From: Sphingobacteriaceae bacterium
GTDB lineage: Bacteria > Bacteroidota > Bacteroidia > B-17B0 > Aurantibacillaceae
Direction: 5' to 3'
DNA: 64,000 nucleotides
NCBI GenBank assembly: GCA_016709575.1
Contig: JADJMM010000002.1
Coordinates: 1 to 64,000 of the forward strand
The notes under the pieces are model-generated. The model did no database searches and had not been told where the DNA came from. It saw only the letters and a program-made list of their open reading frames with translations. Position 1 is the first letter of the stretch. Each line of letters begins with the position of its first letter. A program made the translations under genes and the position numbers. Below are positions 19,797 through 27,055 of this stretch, in pieces.

Positions 19797-20518
19797 ATGG
19801 CCGTTTACCGTTTTAGAGTTATTATAGAAGATAACGAAGATGTTTATAGAGATATTGATATAAAAGCTGCGCAAACTTTTGCGGAACTTCAAGCTACTAT
19901 TCAGGAAGCATTTAAATTTGATAATAAACACGCTGCTTCTTTTTTTGTGAGTGATGATTATTGGAGAAAACATCTTGAAATTACTTTACGTAAAGAAGAT
20001 CTGCCTTTAACGCCTGAAGAAATCCGCTTAAAAGTAGATCCGAAAAATTAATGTCGGAAGCCAAAATTGCAAAGTATATAGAAACGCCGCATCAACGTTT
20101 TGTTTATGTATACGATGAGAATGTACAATGGAATTTTTTATTAGAGATGATGAAAATTACCAATGAAGAGCCTAAGGCAAAATATCCATTGATTTCAAAA
20201 AGCATTGGTAATCCCCCAAAACAATACAAGCAATTAAACATTATTAAGGATGAAGATCCTGCTGATGCCTTGTTGGCTGCAATTATGGGTAAAGGAAAAA
20301 AAGCAGACAAAAAAGAAGATGATGATGTTGAAGATGAAAGCGAAATTTATAAATCCTTAAAAGTTGAAGGTGTTGATGCCGGAGATTTAGAAGGTTTAGA
20401 CGGCGAAGAAGGTGAAGAGACTGAAGTTGAAGAGGGAGAAGATGATTTAGAACATGGTGATGATGAAGAATCGGGCGATGATTACAGTGTTGGCGATCAC
20501 GATGATGATGATCGATAA
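19797..20518 (+). CDS. pRiA4b ORF-3-like protein with acidic tail, one frameshift
   Basis: Member of the plasmid pRiA4b ORF-3-like (IS1096 TnpR-named) family, whose biochemical role is unknown. Two open frames overlap at TAATG (20049-20053), but homologues are single proteins: adding one A to the A5 run at 20044-20048 gives DPKKLMSEAK and fuses them. The N-terminal half reads VYRFRVIIEDNEDVYRDIDI and FDNKHAASFFVSDDYW; the second part has HQRFVYVYDENVQWNFLLEM. The last 65 residues are almost entirely Asp, Glu and Gly with a final DDDDR, probably disordered. Despite the family name there is no sign of a mobile element here. Confidence 0.8.
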
Positions 20519-20535
20519 ATAAGAACATTCACAAT

Positions 20536-20566
20536 AAAAGCTCGAATTAACCGTTCGGGCTTTTTT
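20536..20566 (+). terminator. Rho-independent terminator
   Basis: AAAAGCTCGAA-TTAACC-GTTCGGGCTTTTTT forms a stem with one G-T mismatch and a six-T tail, 17 bp after the acidic-tail gene. Confidence 0.8.
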
Positions 20567-20643
20567 AATGCATACATTTATATAATATACGGAGTTTGCC
20601 CAAAAGACGTAAAAATGAGTAGGCAAAAAATAATTTAAAGAAT

Positions 20644-21270
20644 ATGAAAACAATAGCAATTAAAATTTTATCACTTAGCTTTTTTTTAACCTCAGTTATC
20701 TTCACAGGATGTAAAAAAGATGAAACAGCTCCGGGAACGCAAGGTCCACAGGGTCCTGCTGGGCAAGGAGTAACAGGCACTAGCAATGGGTTTATTAGCG
20801 GAACTCTTTCAGGTACTATGAGAGATGGCACGCCTTTCTCTGAGCCTTTTAGCTTTTCATATTATTTTGGTAGTGAATCCGGTACTCTTGATAGTTTAAA
20901 CGCTGGTAGTTACAATTTCTCTCTATCTCGTCAAACAAATGACGTTTTTACAAATAACTACGCATATATGACAATTAATACGGCTTCTAAAAATTCTACC
21001 ACCGGAACAATTACCAACATGGGAATTAGTTTAAAAAAATCAATTGGATCTAATAAGGTTTTCTATTTCGATGGGGCTTTAAATTCTGGTAATGTTACCT
21101 CGCTTTCGTATAATGCTTCTACAGGATTATTTTCCGGAAGTTTCACCCTTAGCATACCAGGCAGCTCGAATAATACAACTAATACTGCAACTGTAACCGG
21201 GAATTTTCAGGGCAATGTTGTTCAACAAGTTTACAGATTAGCACAAGGTTCTATAATTAATAAAAACTAA
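20644..21270 (+). CDS. Lipoprotein with short collagen-like segment (208 aa)
   Basis: Predicted outer-membrane or surface lipoprotein. The signal peptide ends in a lipobox (TSVIFTGC, Cys at about residue 23), followed by KKDETAPG and a short Gly-x-y stretch (GTQGPQGPAGQG) before a beta-rich domain (LSGTMRDGTPFSEPFSFSYYF). This N-terminal pattern is common in Bacteroidota surface lipoproteins with unrelated C-terminal domains. The gene is monocistronic, with terminators on both sides. No domain beyond this is recognised. Confidence 0.78.
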   Translation: MKTIAIKILSLSFFLTSVIFTGCKKDETAPGTQGPQGPAGQGVTGTSNGFISGTLSGTMRDGTPFSEPFSFSYYFGSESGTLDSLNAGSYNFSLSRQTNDVFTNNYAYMTINTASKNSTTGTITNMGISLKKSIGSNKVFYFDGALNSGNVTSLSYNASTGLFSGSFTLSIPGSSNNTTNTATVTGNFQGNVVQQVYRLAQGSIINKN

Positions 21271-21284
21271 TTTCCTTTATAAAC

Positions 21285-21325
21285 AAAAAGCCCTGAAGCG
21301 TACTTGTTTTGCTTCAGGGCTTTTT
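21285..21325. terminator. Bidirectional terminator between lipoprotein gene and hup
   Basis: A perfect 15-bp inverted repeat (AAAAAGCCCTGAAGC / GCTTCAGGGCTTTTT) with an 11-base loop. Both strands end in T5, so it serves the plus-strand lipoprotein gene and the minus-strand hup gene. Confidence 0.9.
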
Positions 21326-21342
21326 AATTTTTAAAAGTTCAA

Positions 21343-21621
21343 TTACTTTTTGTTTACAGTTCCTGCTAATTCAGCACCTGCTTTAAATTTTACTACTTTC
21401 TTAGCAGCGATTTTAATTTCTTTTCCTGTTTGAGGATTACGGCCTGTACGAGCAGCGCGTTTTGCTACAGTAAAAGAACCAAAACCTACTAAACCAATAC
21501 GCTCTCCTTTTTTCAAGGCTTTGTGTATCGAATCGATAGTTGCATCTAATGCACGGCCGGCATCAGCTTTTGTCAATTTTGCGCTTGCGGCAATTGAATC
21601 AATTAATTCTGCTTTGTTCAT
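21343..21621 (-). CDS. hup: HU-family DNA-binding protein (92 aa)
   Basis: Histone-like nucleoid protein acting as a dimer that bends DNA. Full length and in frame: MNKAELIDSIAASAKLTKAD at the N-terminus, LVGFGSFTVAKRAARTGRNP as the conserved beta-arm containing the intercalating Pro (GRNPQTGKEI), and VVKFKAGAELAGTVN at the end. The gene is monocistronic with a good promoter (21665-21694) and a bidirectional terminator. Expected to be highly expressed. Confidence 0.96.
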   Translation of the reverse strand: MNKAELIDSIAASAKLTKADAGRALDATIDSIHKALKKGERIGLVGFGSFTVAKRAARTGRNPQTGKEIKIAAKKVVKFKAGAELAGTVNKK

Positions 21622-21664
21622 TTTTTAAATTTTTTTAGATTAAACAATCTTGTTTGATGTTTAA

Positions 21665-21694
21665 CAAATGTATAATGTATAACGAGTTTGTCAA
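21665..21694 (-). promoter_or_regulatory. hup promoter (TTG-N19-TACATTTG)
   Basis: On the minus strand a -33 TTG (21694-21692, within TTGACA) and a -7 TACATTTG (21672-21665) are 19 bp apart, a near-ideal match to the Bacteroidota primary sigma consensus. The leader would be about 37 nt. Confidence 0.8.
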
Positions 21695-21718
21695 GTATCT
21701 CCGTCGAAAACTTTAGTC

Positions 21719-21750
21719 TTTGTTCATAAATCTGACTTTTGTTCATAAAT
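21719..21750. repeat. Direct repeat TTTGTTCATAAAT x2 upstream of hup promoter
   Basis: The 13-mer TTTGTTCATAAAT occurs at 21719-21731 and 21738-21750, period 19 bp. The second copy extends into the near-palindrome TTCATAAATGAA. It sits 25-56 bp upstream of the hup -33 element, in the 195-bp gap before fmt. Possibly a regulator site; no factor is suggested. Confidence 0.5.
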
Positions 21751-21816
21751 GAACCGCTGAAACGCCCGTTTAACGCGGGTTACAGAGCTTTTACCGTTTT
21801 AGATTTTAGTTTTGGA

Positions 21817-22753
21817 TTACAGAAAAGTAGTATTTTCCGGAAATTTATAACCACGCAAAATTCTTCGGTAGTCATTTTCTTTTCCCTGCAATTGTAATTC
21901 TTTTATACTAATGTATCCACCACTACAAGCTACGTTCAAATAAGTTTTATTGTCTGTTGTCACCAAACCGTTAGTATACGAATGTTCTGAGTCCTCTTTT
22001 GAGTTGAAAATATTTTAAGCGACATCACATTTCCCTGGCATCCTTAAATTCAGTAAACGCTGCTGGATAAGGAGAAAGGCCTCGGATTAAATTATAAATT
22101 TCTTTCGGAGATTTACTCCAGTTAATCTTACAAGTTTCCTTAAATATTTTTGGCGCGTGAATTGCTTGCGAATCATCCTGAACTTTTAAATCAACCGTGC
22201 CGCTTTCAATTGCTTTTACTGTTTTTAAAATAAGACTAGCTCCTACTTTCATTAAATCGTCGTGCAAATCGCCGGCAGTTGTATTTTCTGCTATGCTAAC
22301 TTTTTGCTGATACAACATGCTTCCTGTATCAATCTCATGCTTTAATTTAAATGTTGTAACACCGCTTTCAGTTTCTCCATTTATGATGGCCCAATTAATT
22401 GGAGCAGCTCCTCTGTATTTTGGCAATAAAGATCCGTGCAAATTATAAGTTCCTAATTTGGGCCTATTCCAAACTTCTTCTCGCAACATTCTAAAGGCAA
22501 CTACAATTTGTAAATCGGCATTCAAACTTTTTAATTCTGCAATAAAATCAGGGTCTTTTAATTTTAAAGGTTGTAACACTTTCATTCCATTAGCAACAGC
22601 AAATTTCTTTACAGCACTTTCATGAAGTTGTTGTCCACGCCCTGCTGGTTTATCGGGTACAGTCACTACTCCCACTACATTGTAATGGTTCTTTATTAAT
22701 ATATCTAAACAAGGCACCGCAAATTCGGGCGTGCCCATAAATACTATTCGCAT
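21817..22753 (-). CDS. fmt: Methionyl-tRNA formyltransferase, frame-disrupted near C-terminus
   Basis: Formylates initiator Met-tRNA using 10-formyl-THF. The start at 22753 (MRIVFMGTPEFAVPCLDILI) matches the family; the open frame further upstream overlaps the divergent transporter and is not used. Catalytic region: LGTYNLHGSLLPKYRGAAPINWAI with Asn and His, and ETESGVTTFKL, DTGSMLYQQK. The frame breaks near 22025 (after FTEFKDA) and again near 22005; reading on gives FNSKEDSEHSYTNG and the C-terminal domain ending RGYKFPENTTFL. The full length is about 312 aa, normal for Fmt. Predicted to be transcribed from an overlapping divergent promoter pair with the SLC13 gene. Confidence 0.93.
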
Positions 22754-22756
22754 ACT

Positions 22757-22780
22757 ACAAATGTAAAATGTTACATTTGT
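22757..22780. promoter_or_regulatory. Palindromic divergent promoter: two -7 elements back to back
   Basis: ACAAATGTAA-AATG-TTACATTTGT is a perfect 10-bp inverted repeat. Each arm contains TACATTTG, the Bacteroidota -7 element: plus strand 22772-22779, minus strand 22765-22758. The GTG of the SLC13 gene (22785) and the ATG of fmt (22753) lie 5 and 4 bases beyond their elements, so both transcripts would be leaderless or nearly so. Confidence 0.6.
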
Positions 22781-22784
22781 AATT

Positions 22785-24248
22785 GTGCAACAATCTTTAA
22801 AAAGATATATACCAATTATTGCCGGACCGCTAGCCGCCTCTATTCTTTGGATATTCTTTGATCTGGAACCAAGTAATCCCAAGGTAACCCTAATGGCTGG
22901 TATTGCTATTTGGATGGCGATTTTGTGGTTTACTGAAGCGGTGCATTTAGCGGTTACAGCTTTAATTCCTATGTTATTAATGCCCAGTTTAGGATTAGCC
23001 GACGCGAAATCTGTGGCACAACAGTATACCGACAGCATTATCTTTTTATTCCTAGGAGGTTTTATGATTGCCTTTGCTATTGAGAAATGGGATTTACATA
23101 AACGAATAGCCGTAAAAATTTTATCGGTGGTGGGAACAAAACCAACCAGCATTTTATTAGGCGTGTTGCTTACCGCTTATTTAATTAGTAATTGGATCAG
23201 CAATACTGCAACTTGTATGATGTTGTTTAGCGCTGTTCTTGCTTTAATTCTAGAAACTGAAAAATATATTGATGGCGATAAACACCGCAAACATTTTGCC
23301 GCCGCACTTTTATTAGGACTCGCCTACTCTGCCACCATTGGCGGATTAGCAACGCCAGTTGGAACACCTCCTAATATGTATTTCTTTAAAGCTTATAAAG
23401 AAGCCTTTCCTGAGAATACTGATCTAAATTTTTTAAGTTGGTCGGCCATTGGTTTTCCTTTATCGTTTGTACTTTTAATTGCCACCTTCTTTGTGTTGTC
23501 GAAATACTATTTTGACAAGACTCTAAAAATAAATTTGACAAAAGATTTTTTTAAAACCAATTACAAATCGTTAGGTAAATCGGGTTACGAAGAAAAATGG
23601 GTGTTTTTTATCTTTATAACCTGTGCTATTTTATGGTTTACCAGAGCGGATGTTGATTTTGGTACTTTTAAATATAAAGGCTGGAACCACATTTTTAAAG
23701 AGTCGAAATTTGTGGATGATTCAATCGTAGCGGTTGCCGCAGCTCTTCTATTATTTTTAATTCCTTCTAAAAGAAACAAAAACGAAGCACTTTTAACTTG
23801 GGATGATGCTAAGAAAATACGTTATGATATTATTTTAATGTTTGGAAGTGGTTTTGCTTTAGCTTATGGTTTTGAAGTTTCCGGCTTGAGCGGATGGTTA
23901 GCGGGTTCATTAAAAGTTCTACAAGGCGCTAATCCTTTCATTATCATTATTTGCATTTGTACGGTGGTTTGTATTATTAGTGAGTTTGCTTCTAATATTG
24001 CAAGTATTCAATTAGCCATTCCGGTAATGATTGCTTTACAGAAAAACTTAGATCTTCCGCCTTTAGTATTAATGATACCAGCTACGTTTGCCGCATCGCT
24101 TGGATTTATGTTACCCATTGCGACTGCAGCCAATACAATTGTATTTGGAACCAAGAAAATTGAGATAAAAGACATGTTTAAAGTGGGATTAGTGTTAGAT
24201 TTTATTGGAATTGTATTGATAAGCGTTTTTTGTTACCTATTTTTGTAA
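22785..24248 (+). CDS. SLC13/DASS-family anion symporter (487 aa)
   Basis: Inner-membrane sodium-coupled carboxylate or sulfate transporter with about 11-12 helices. Family signatures: the first SNT motif in ISNWISNTATCMMLFSAV (about residues 131-148), TPVGTPPNMYFFKAY, and the second half-repeat with SEFASNIASIQLAIPV and ATFAASLGFMLPIATAANTI, equivalent to the second SNT/TPxNAIVF loop. An intact frame with a GTG start. It is divergent from fmt and 3 bp upstream of lolD. The substrate (dicarboxylate or other anion) cannot be fixed. Confidence 0.9.
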   Translation: MQQSLKRYIPIIAGPLAASILWIFFDLEPSNPKVTLMAGIAIWMAILWFTEAVHLAVTALIPMLLMPSLGLADAKSVAQQYTDSIIFLFLGGFMIAFAIEKWDLHKRIAVKILSVVGTKPTSILLGVLLTAYLISNWISNTATCMMLFSAVLALILETEKYIDGDKHRKHFAAALLLGLAYSATIGGLATPVGTPPNMYFFKAYKEAFPENTDLNFLSWSAIGFPLSFVLLIATFFVLSKYYFDKTLKINLTKDFFKTNYKSLGKSGYEEKWVFFIFITCAILWFTRADVDFGTFKYKGWNHIFKESKFVDDSIVAVAAALLLFLIPSKRNKNEALLTWDDAKKIRYDIILMFGSGFALAYGFEVSGLSGWLAGSLKVLQGANPFIIIICICTVVCIISEFASNIASIQLAIPVMIALQKNLDLPPLVLMIPATFAASLGFMLPIATAANTIVFGTKKIEIKDMFKVGLVLDFIGIVLISVFCYLFL

Positions 24249-24251
24249 AAG

Positions 24252-24900
24252 ATGATATCCGCTAAAAACATATATAAAAAATACGCCGAACTCGAAATAT
24301 TAAAAGGGATAACCGTTGATATTAATAAAGGCGAAGTAGTTTCTGTAGTTGGTTCATCAGGGGCAGGTAAAACAACCTACTTACAATTCTAGGAACATTA
24401 GACCGACCAACTTCAGGCGAATTATTTATTGATGGTACTGATGTATATAAATTGAATGATAAAAAATTAGCGGCTTTCCGTAACTTAAATATTGGTTTCG
24501 TTTTTCAATTCCATCATCTGTTACCGGAGTTCGATGCTTTAGAAAATGTTTGCATGCCTGCTTTAATTGCCAAAACTTCAAAGAAACAAGCAGAGATAAA
24601 AGCAAAAGAATTATTGGATTATTTAGGATTGAAAGACCGCTTCACACAAACCTTCCGAATTATCAGGTGGCGAACAACAACGTGTAGCTGTGGCAAGAGC
24701 TTTAATTAATTCACCCAAAAATAATTTTTGCGGATGAGCCTTCCGGAAATTTAGATAGTAATACAGCTCAAGAATTACACCAATTGTTTTTTAATTTACG
24801 TAAAGAATTAAATCAAAACTTCGTTATTGTAACTCACAATACCGAATTAGCCGATATGGCCGATAGAAAATTAGTGATGAAAGACGGAAAAGTTATTTAA
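24252..24900 (+). CDS. lolD: LolD-like ABC ATPase, frame-disrupted
   Basis: Cytoplasmic ATPase of the LolCDE lipoprotein-release family (or a closely related MacB-type unit). The N-terminus MISAKNIYKKYAELEILKGI leads to Walker A GSSGAGKTT; a break near 24385 is followed by GTLDRPTSGELFIDG, FVFQFHHLLPEFDALENV (Q-loop with the characteristic H-LLPEF), then breaks near 24655 and 24715 around SGGEQQRVAVARALI, Walker B IFADEPSGNLD and the H-loop VTHNTELADMADRKLVM. The restored length of about 216 aa is typical. No LolC/E permease gene is adjacent. Its 3' end overlaps the convergent acpH gene by 8 bp. Confidence 0.88.
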
Positions 24901-25468
24901 AGACTTTCGCATCTTTAATTAAATCTTCAAAAAAAATCAGAAAATCTTCTTCAATTGATTTTTCATGCTGCAAAAACAGCGGAACAGATTCGTTTAAGAA
25001 AACACCATGATTTATTCGGTATGACAAATGTTTTAGCACCAATTCTATTCCTTCAATTTTAGAATATTCATAAAACGTATTGTTTTGAAGAACATAATTC
25101 AAAAACCCTTTCGACGTCTCCGGCAAATGCTGTGTGTTGTTTTGTAATACTGAATAAATATTTTTTGTAAAGATATCTAGTTTCACCTCCGAAAACTTAT
25201 CGAAATTTTTTGCCAGTAAATAATCGTAATAAATATCAACCAATACGCCACTATACCTTTCAAAACCATCATAAAAATTACGTTTACTTTTTATAAATAA
25301 AGGATGTGTGTCTGTAAAGTAGTCTATGCGCCTGTGTAAAAGCACGCCCTGCTTAATTTCAGGTGGTAAATGTCCCGCATCGGCCAACTTTATATGGTCG
25401 GCAATAAAATTGCCAACGGTAATAGGCTCGTTATTAAACGATAAGAAGGCGTGGGCTAAATAATTCAT
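24893..25468 (-). CDS. acpH: ACP phosphodiesterase-like protein (DUF479, 191 aa)
   Basis: Member of the AcpH family, which removes 4'-phosphopantetheine from acyl carrier protein. Signatures: MNYLAHAFLSFNNEPITVGNFIADHIK at the N-terminus with conserved HxxLS, GNFxxD, and GVLLHRRIDYFTDTHPLF carrying the metal-binding residues, then GVLVDIYYDYLLAKNF. The frame is intact and full length. The stop overlaps the 3' end of lolD on the other strand. Activity in Bacteroidota is less well tested than in Enterobacteria, so the call is by family. Confidence 0.88.
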   Translation of the reverse strand: MNYLAHAFLSFNNEPITVGNFIADHIKLADAGHLPPEIKQGVLLHRRIDYFTDTHPLFIKSKRNFYDGFERYSGVLVDIYYDYLLAKNFDKFSEVKLDIFTKNIYSVLQNNTQHLPETSKGFLNYVLQNNTFYEYSKIEGIELVLKHLSYRINHGVFLNESVPLFLQHEKSIEEDFLIFFEDLIKDAKVFK

Positions 25469-25472
25469 ATTA

Positions 25473-25503
25473 TTTTGAATTCTAAATTTATAAATTACTT
25501 TTG
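25473..25503 (+). promoter_or_regulatory. Promoter of the Cys-rich lipoprotein trio
   Basis: TTG at 25475-25477 and TACTTTTG at 25496-25503 are separated by 18 bp, a good Bacteroidota promoter, 15 bp upstream of the first lipoprotein ATG. It starts immediately after the 5' end of acpH. Confidence 0.65.
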
Positions 25504-25518
25504 TATTAAGTTTTAATT

Positions 25519-25731
25519 ATGATGAAAAGGTGTTTTTTAGTGTTGGCAGTTGTTTTAACGGTATTTAGTTCATGCCGTAAAGGACCGAAGCTGCGTTTGT
25601 TCGGATGGTAGCACAGATCTAGGAACTTTTCTTATACTAATGTTACCAGGAAAGAAGCAAAAACTTTCTGTCAATCAAACCAAACTCAATATCAAACTAC
25701 GTATCCAGGAGCAAGCTGTACTTTAAAATAA
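25519..25731 (+). CDS. Tiny Cys-rich lipoprotein 1 of 3, frame-disrupted
   Basis: Not a recognised family. The N-terminus MMKRCFLVLAVVLTVFSSC is a lipoprotein signal peptide with the lipobox FSSC. After a shift near 25590 the sequence reads SCVCSDGSTDLGTF, and after another near 25631 SYTNVTRKEAKTFCQSNQTQ, ending GASCTLK. The joined protein is about 70 aa. It shares with the next two genes the order lipobox Cys, C-x-C about 7-9 residues later, a Cys after a Lys-rich segment, and a terminal C-x-[LV]-K. First gene of a three-gene set with tight spacing. Likely anchored in the periplasm or outer membrane; the thiols could bind metal or form disulfides. Confidence 0.6.
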
Positions 25732-25734
25732 TTG

Positions 25735-25948
25735 ATGCGATTCTTCTATACATATCAACTGTTTTTTTATTCTGGCTTCATCTTGTACTAAAGCCAGAAA
25801 ATGTGAGTGTATTGATACCTCAGCACAAGCCTTACAATCAGGAATGGATACAAGTATCTTCTATATTAATGGTAATAAAAAAGATTCTAAAAAGGCCTGC
25901 GCAAACTTGGCAGACAGTACTGAAACTTGCACTTTAAAAGACAAATAA
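25735..25948 (+). CDS. Tiny Cys-rich lipoprotein 2 of 3, one frameshift
   Basis: Second paralogue. It begins MRFFYTYQLFF; removing one T from the T7 run near 25770 gives FFILASSC, a good lipobox, followed by TKARKCECIDTSAQAL, a Lys-rich middle (GNKKDSKKACANLADSTE) and the end TCTLKDK. The Cys pattern C-(5)-C-x-C-(x33)-C-(x10)-C matches gene 1 in order. The stop overlaps the next ATG (TAATG at 25946-25950), implying translational coupling. Function unknown. Confidence 0.6.
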
Positions 25949-26152
25949 TGTTTAAAAAGATTTTCATATTAGGGTTTTTATCTACCATGAGCTACTCTTG
26001 CATTAAAGCCTTATGCTTGCGAGTGTGAATACGTTTATACTTCACCTGTACAAAAATCGCATCTTTTAGTTTATGCCACCAAGAATAATAAAGAAGAAGC
26101 GTGTGCTAAGAGTAACAAAGACACCAGTTTAGTTTGTAAGGTAAAAGAATAA
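25948..26152 (+). CDS. Tiny Cys-rich lipoprotein 3 of 3, one frameshift
   Basis: Third paralogue. It begins MFKKIFILGFLSTMSYSC, a signal peptide with lipobox MSYSC; after a shift near 26010 it reads ACECEYVYTSPVQKSHLL, then NNKEEACAKSNKDTS and the end LVCKVKE. The Cys layout (lipobox C, CxC, C, C-x-V-K) is the same as in genes 1 and 2. It converges on the DUF3108 gene with no spacer: stops at 26152 and 26153. No homologue comes to mind. Confidence 0.6.
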
Positions 26153-27004
26153 CTAATTTATCTTCGAAGTTTCGTTAGCCAAACCAGTGGCAGCGGTAAT
26201 ATCCATCTTCACAGAACCGATTAAAATTTTTGCTTGCGCTCTTAATGGCACGTGATTTTTATCGTCAGTAATCCAAATATTTAAATCTTCTTCGCTTTTA
26301 AATACTCGTCCTTTTTGTACAATAGGACGAAAACGTAAGCAGTTGTATTTTCCAATATCTGTTGTAATGGCTTCTCTGCCCACAAACTTAATTTTAAGCG
26401 GCCATAATTCTTTATCGATAAAACTATTTATCGAAAATATATCACCTTCTTTTGCATTACTAAAATCAACATTACGTGCGGCGTAAAAAGCTGATAACAT
26501 ATCTTGAATTCCGGTTGGCACATCAAATTTTTCACCACCGCCAACATCTACTTTTTTTGTATAGTGATTAAACGTGTAATCCTGACTAAATTTAACGCCG
26601 CCTTCATCTACTCTGCGTACAAACATCCAAGGCACCATCGCATCTTTATCAATAAAAGTTTCGTAACGATCGCGTACTTTATAAAACCAATCAAACGTTC
26701 CTTTTGAAAAACCGTTTCCTACAATGTGATATACCTTTCGTCCGGATATTTCCATAATTGAAGGCTTCACTTCTAAAATAGCAACACCGGCATCCATAAC
26801 ACCATAATGCAAACGATACGTTAATACTTCACCTTCTTTAAAAGCTGTGTTAGGATTAACAGGTAAATCAATTACATTAGTATTATTTGAAATAATCAGA
26901 TTTAGCTCTTGTTTCTTTGTGGCCGTATAATAACCCGCAGAGCTAAGTGCTACAGTAGCTGCAATGGCAGTTAATGTTATGGTTATTGATTTAAACGATT
27001 TCAT
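26153..27004 (-). CDS. DUF3108 domain protein, exported (283 aa)
   Basis: Conserved periplasmic protein of unknown function. The start at 27004 (MKSFKSITITLTAIAATVAL) gives a signal peptide or anchor and is preferred to an in-frame ATG 42 bp upstream. The DUF3108 domain is recognisable from FKEGEVLTYRLHYGVMDAGVA, GRKVYHIVGNGFSKGTFDWFYKVRDRYET, DYTFNHYTKKV, and WITDDKNHVPLRAQAKILIGSVKMDIT at the end. The frame is intact with normal family length. The neighbouring acyltransferase gene lies 52 bp upstream on the same strand. Confidence 0.87.
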   Translation of the reverse strand: MKSFKSITITLTAIAATVALSSAGYYTATKKQELNLIISNNTNVIDLPVNPNTAFKEGEVLTYRLHYGVMDAGVAILEVKPSIMEISGRKVYHIVGNGFSKGTFDWFYKVRDRYETFIDKDAMVPWMFVRRVDEGGVKFSQDYTFNHYTKKVDVGGGEKFDVPTGIQDMLSAFYAARNVDFSNAKEGDIFSINSFIDKELWPLKIKFVGREAITTDIGKYNCLRFRPIVQKGRVFKSEEDLNIWITDDKNHVPLRAQAKILIGSVKMDITAATGLANETSKIN

Positions 27005-27055
27005 GGTATGCTTGTTTATACGTAAACATTGCAATTTACGTGCCAAACTAAATTA

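Noticed and set aside
19797..20051. 84-residue protein as a separate small gene
   Set aside because: It ends at an A5 run where one added A fuses it to the next frame, and homologues are single proteins.
19797..20518. Insertion sequence of IS1096 type
   Set aside because: The family name mentions IS1096, but there is no transposase, no terminal inverted repeat and no target duplication; the gene is a chromosomal orphan of unknown function.
22754..23152. Long N-terminal extension of the fmt reading frame
   Set aside because: It is antisense to the intact SLC13 gene, and Fmt homologues start at MRIVFMGTPEF (22753).
24370..24720. Programmed frameshifting to make LolD
   Set aside because: Three separate shifts with no slippery-site or pseudoknot pattern, and the same lesions hit unrelated genes; sequence error is simpler.
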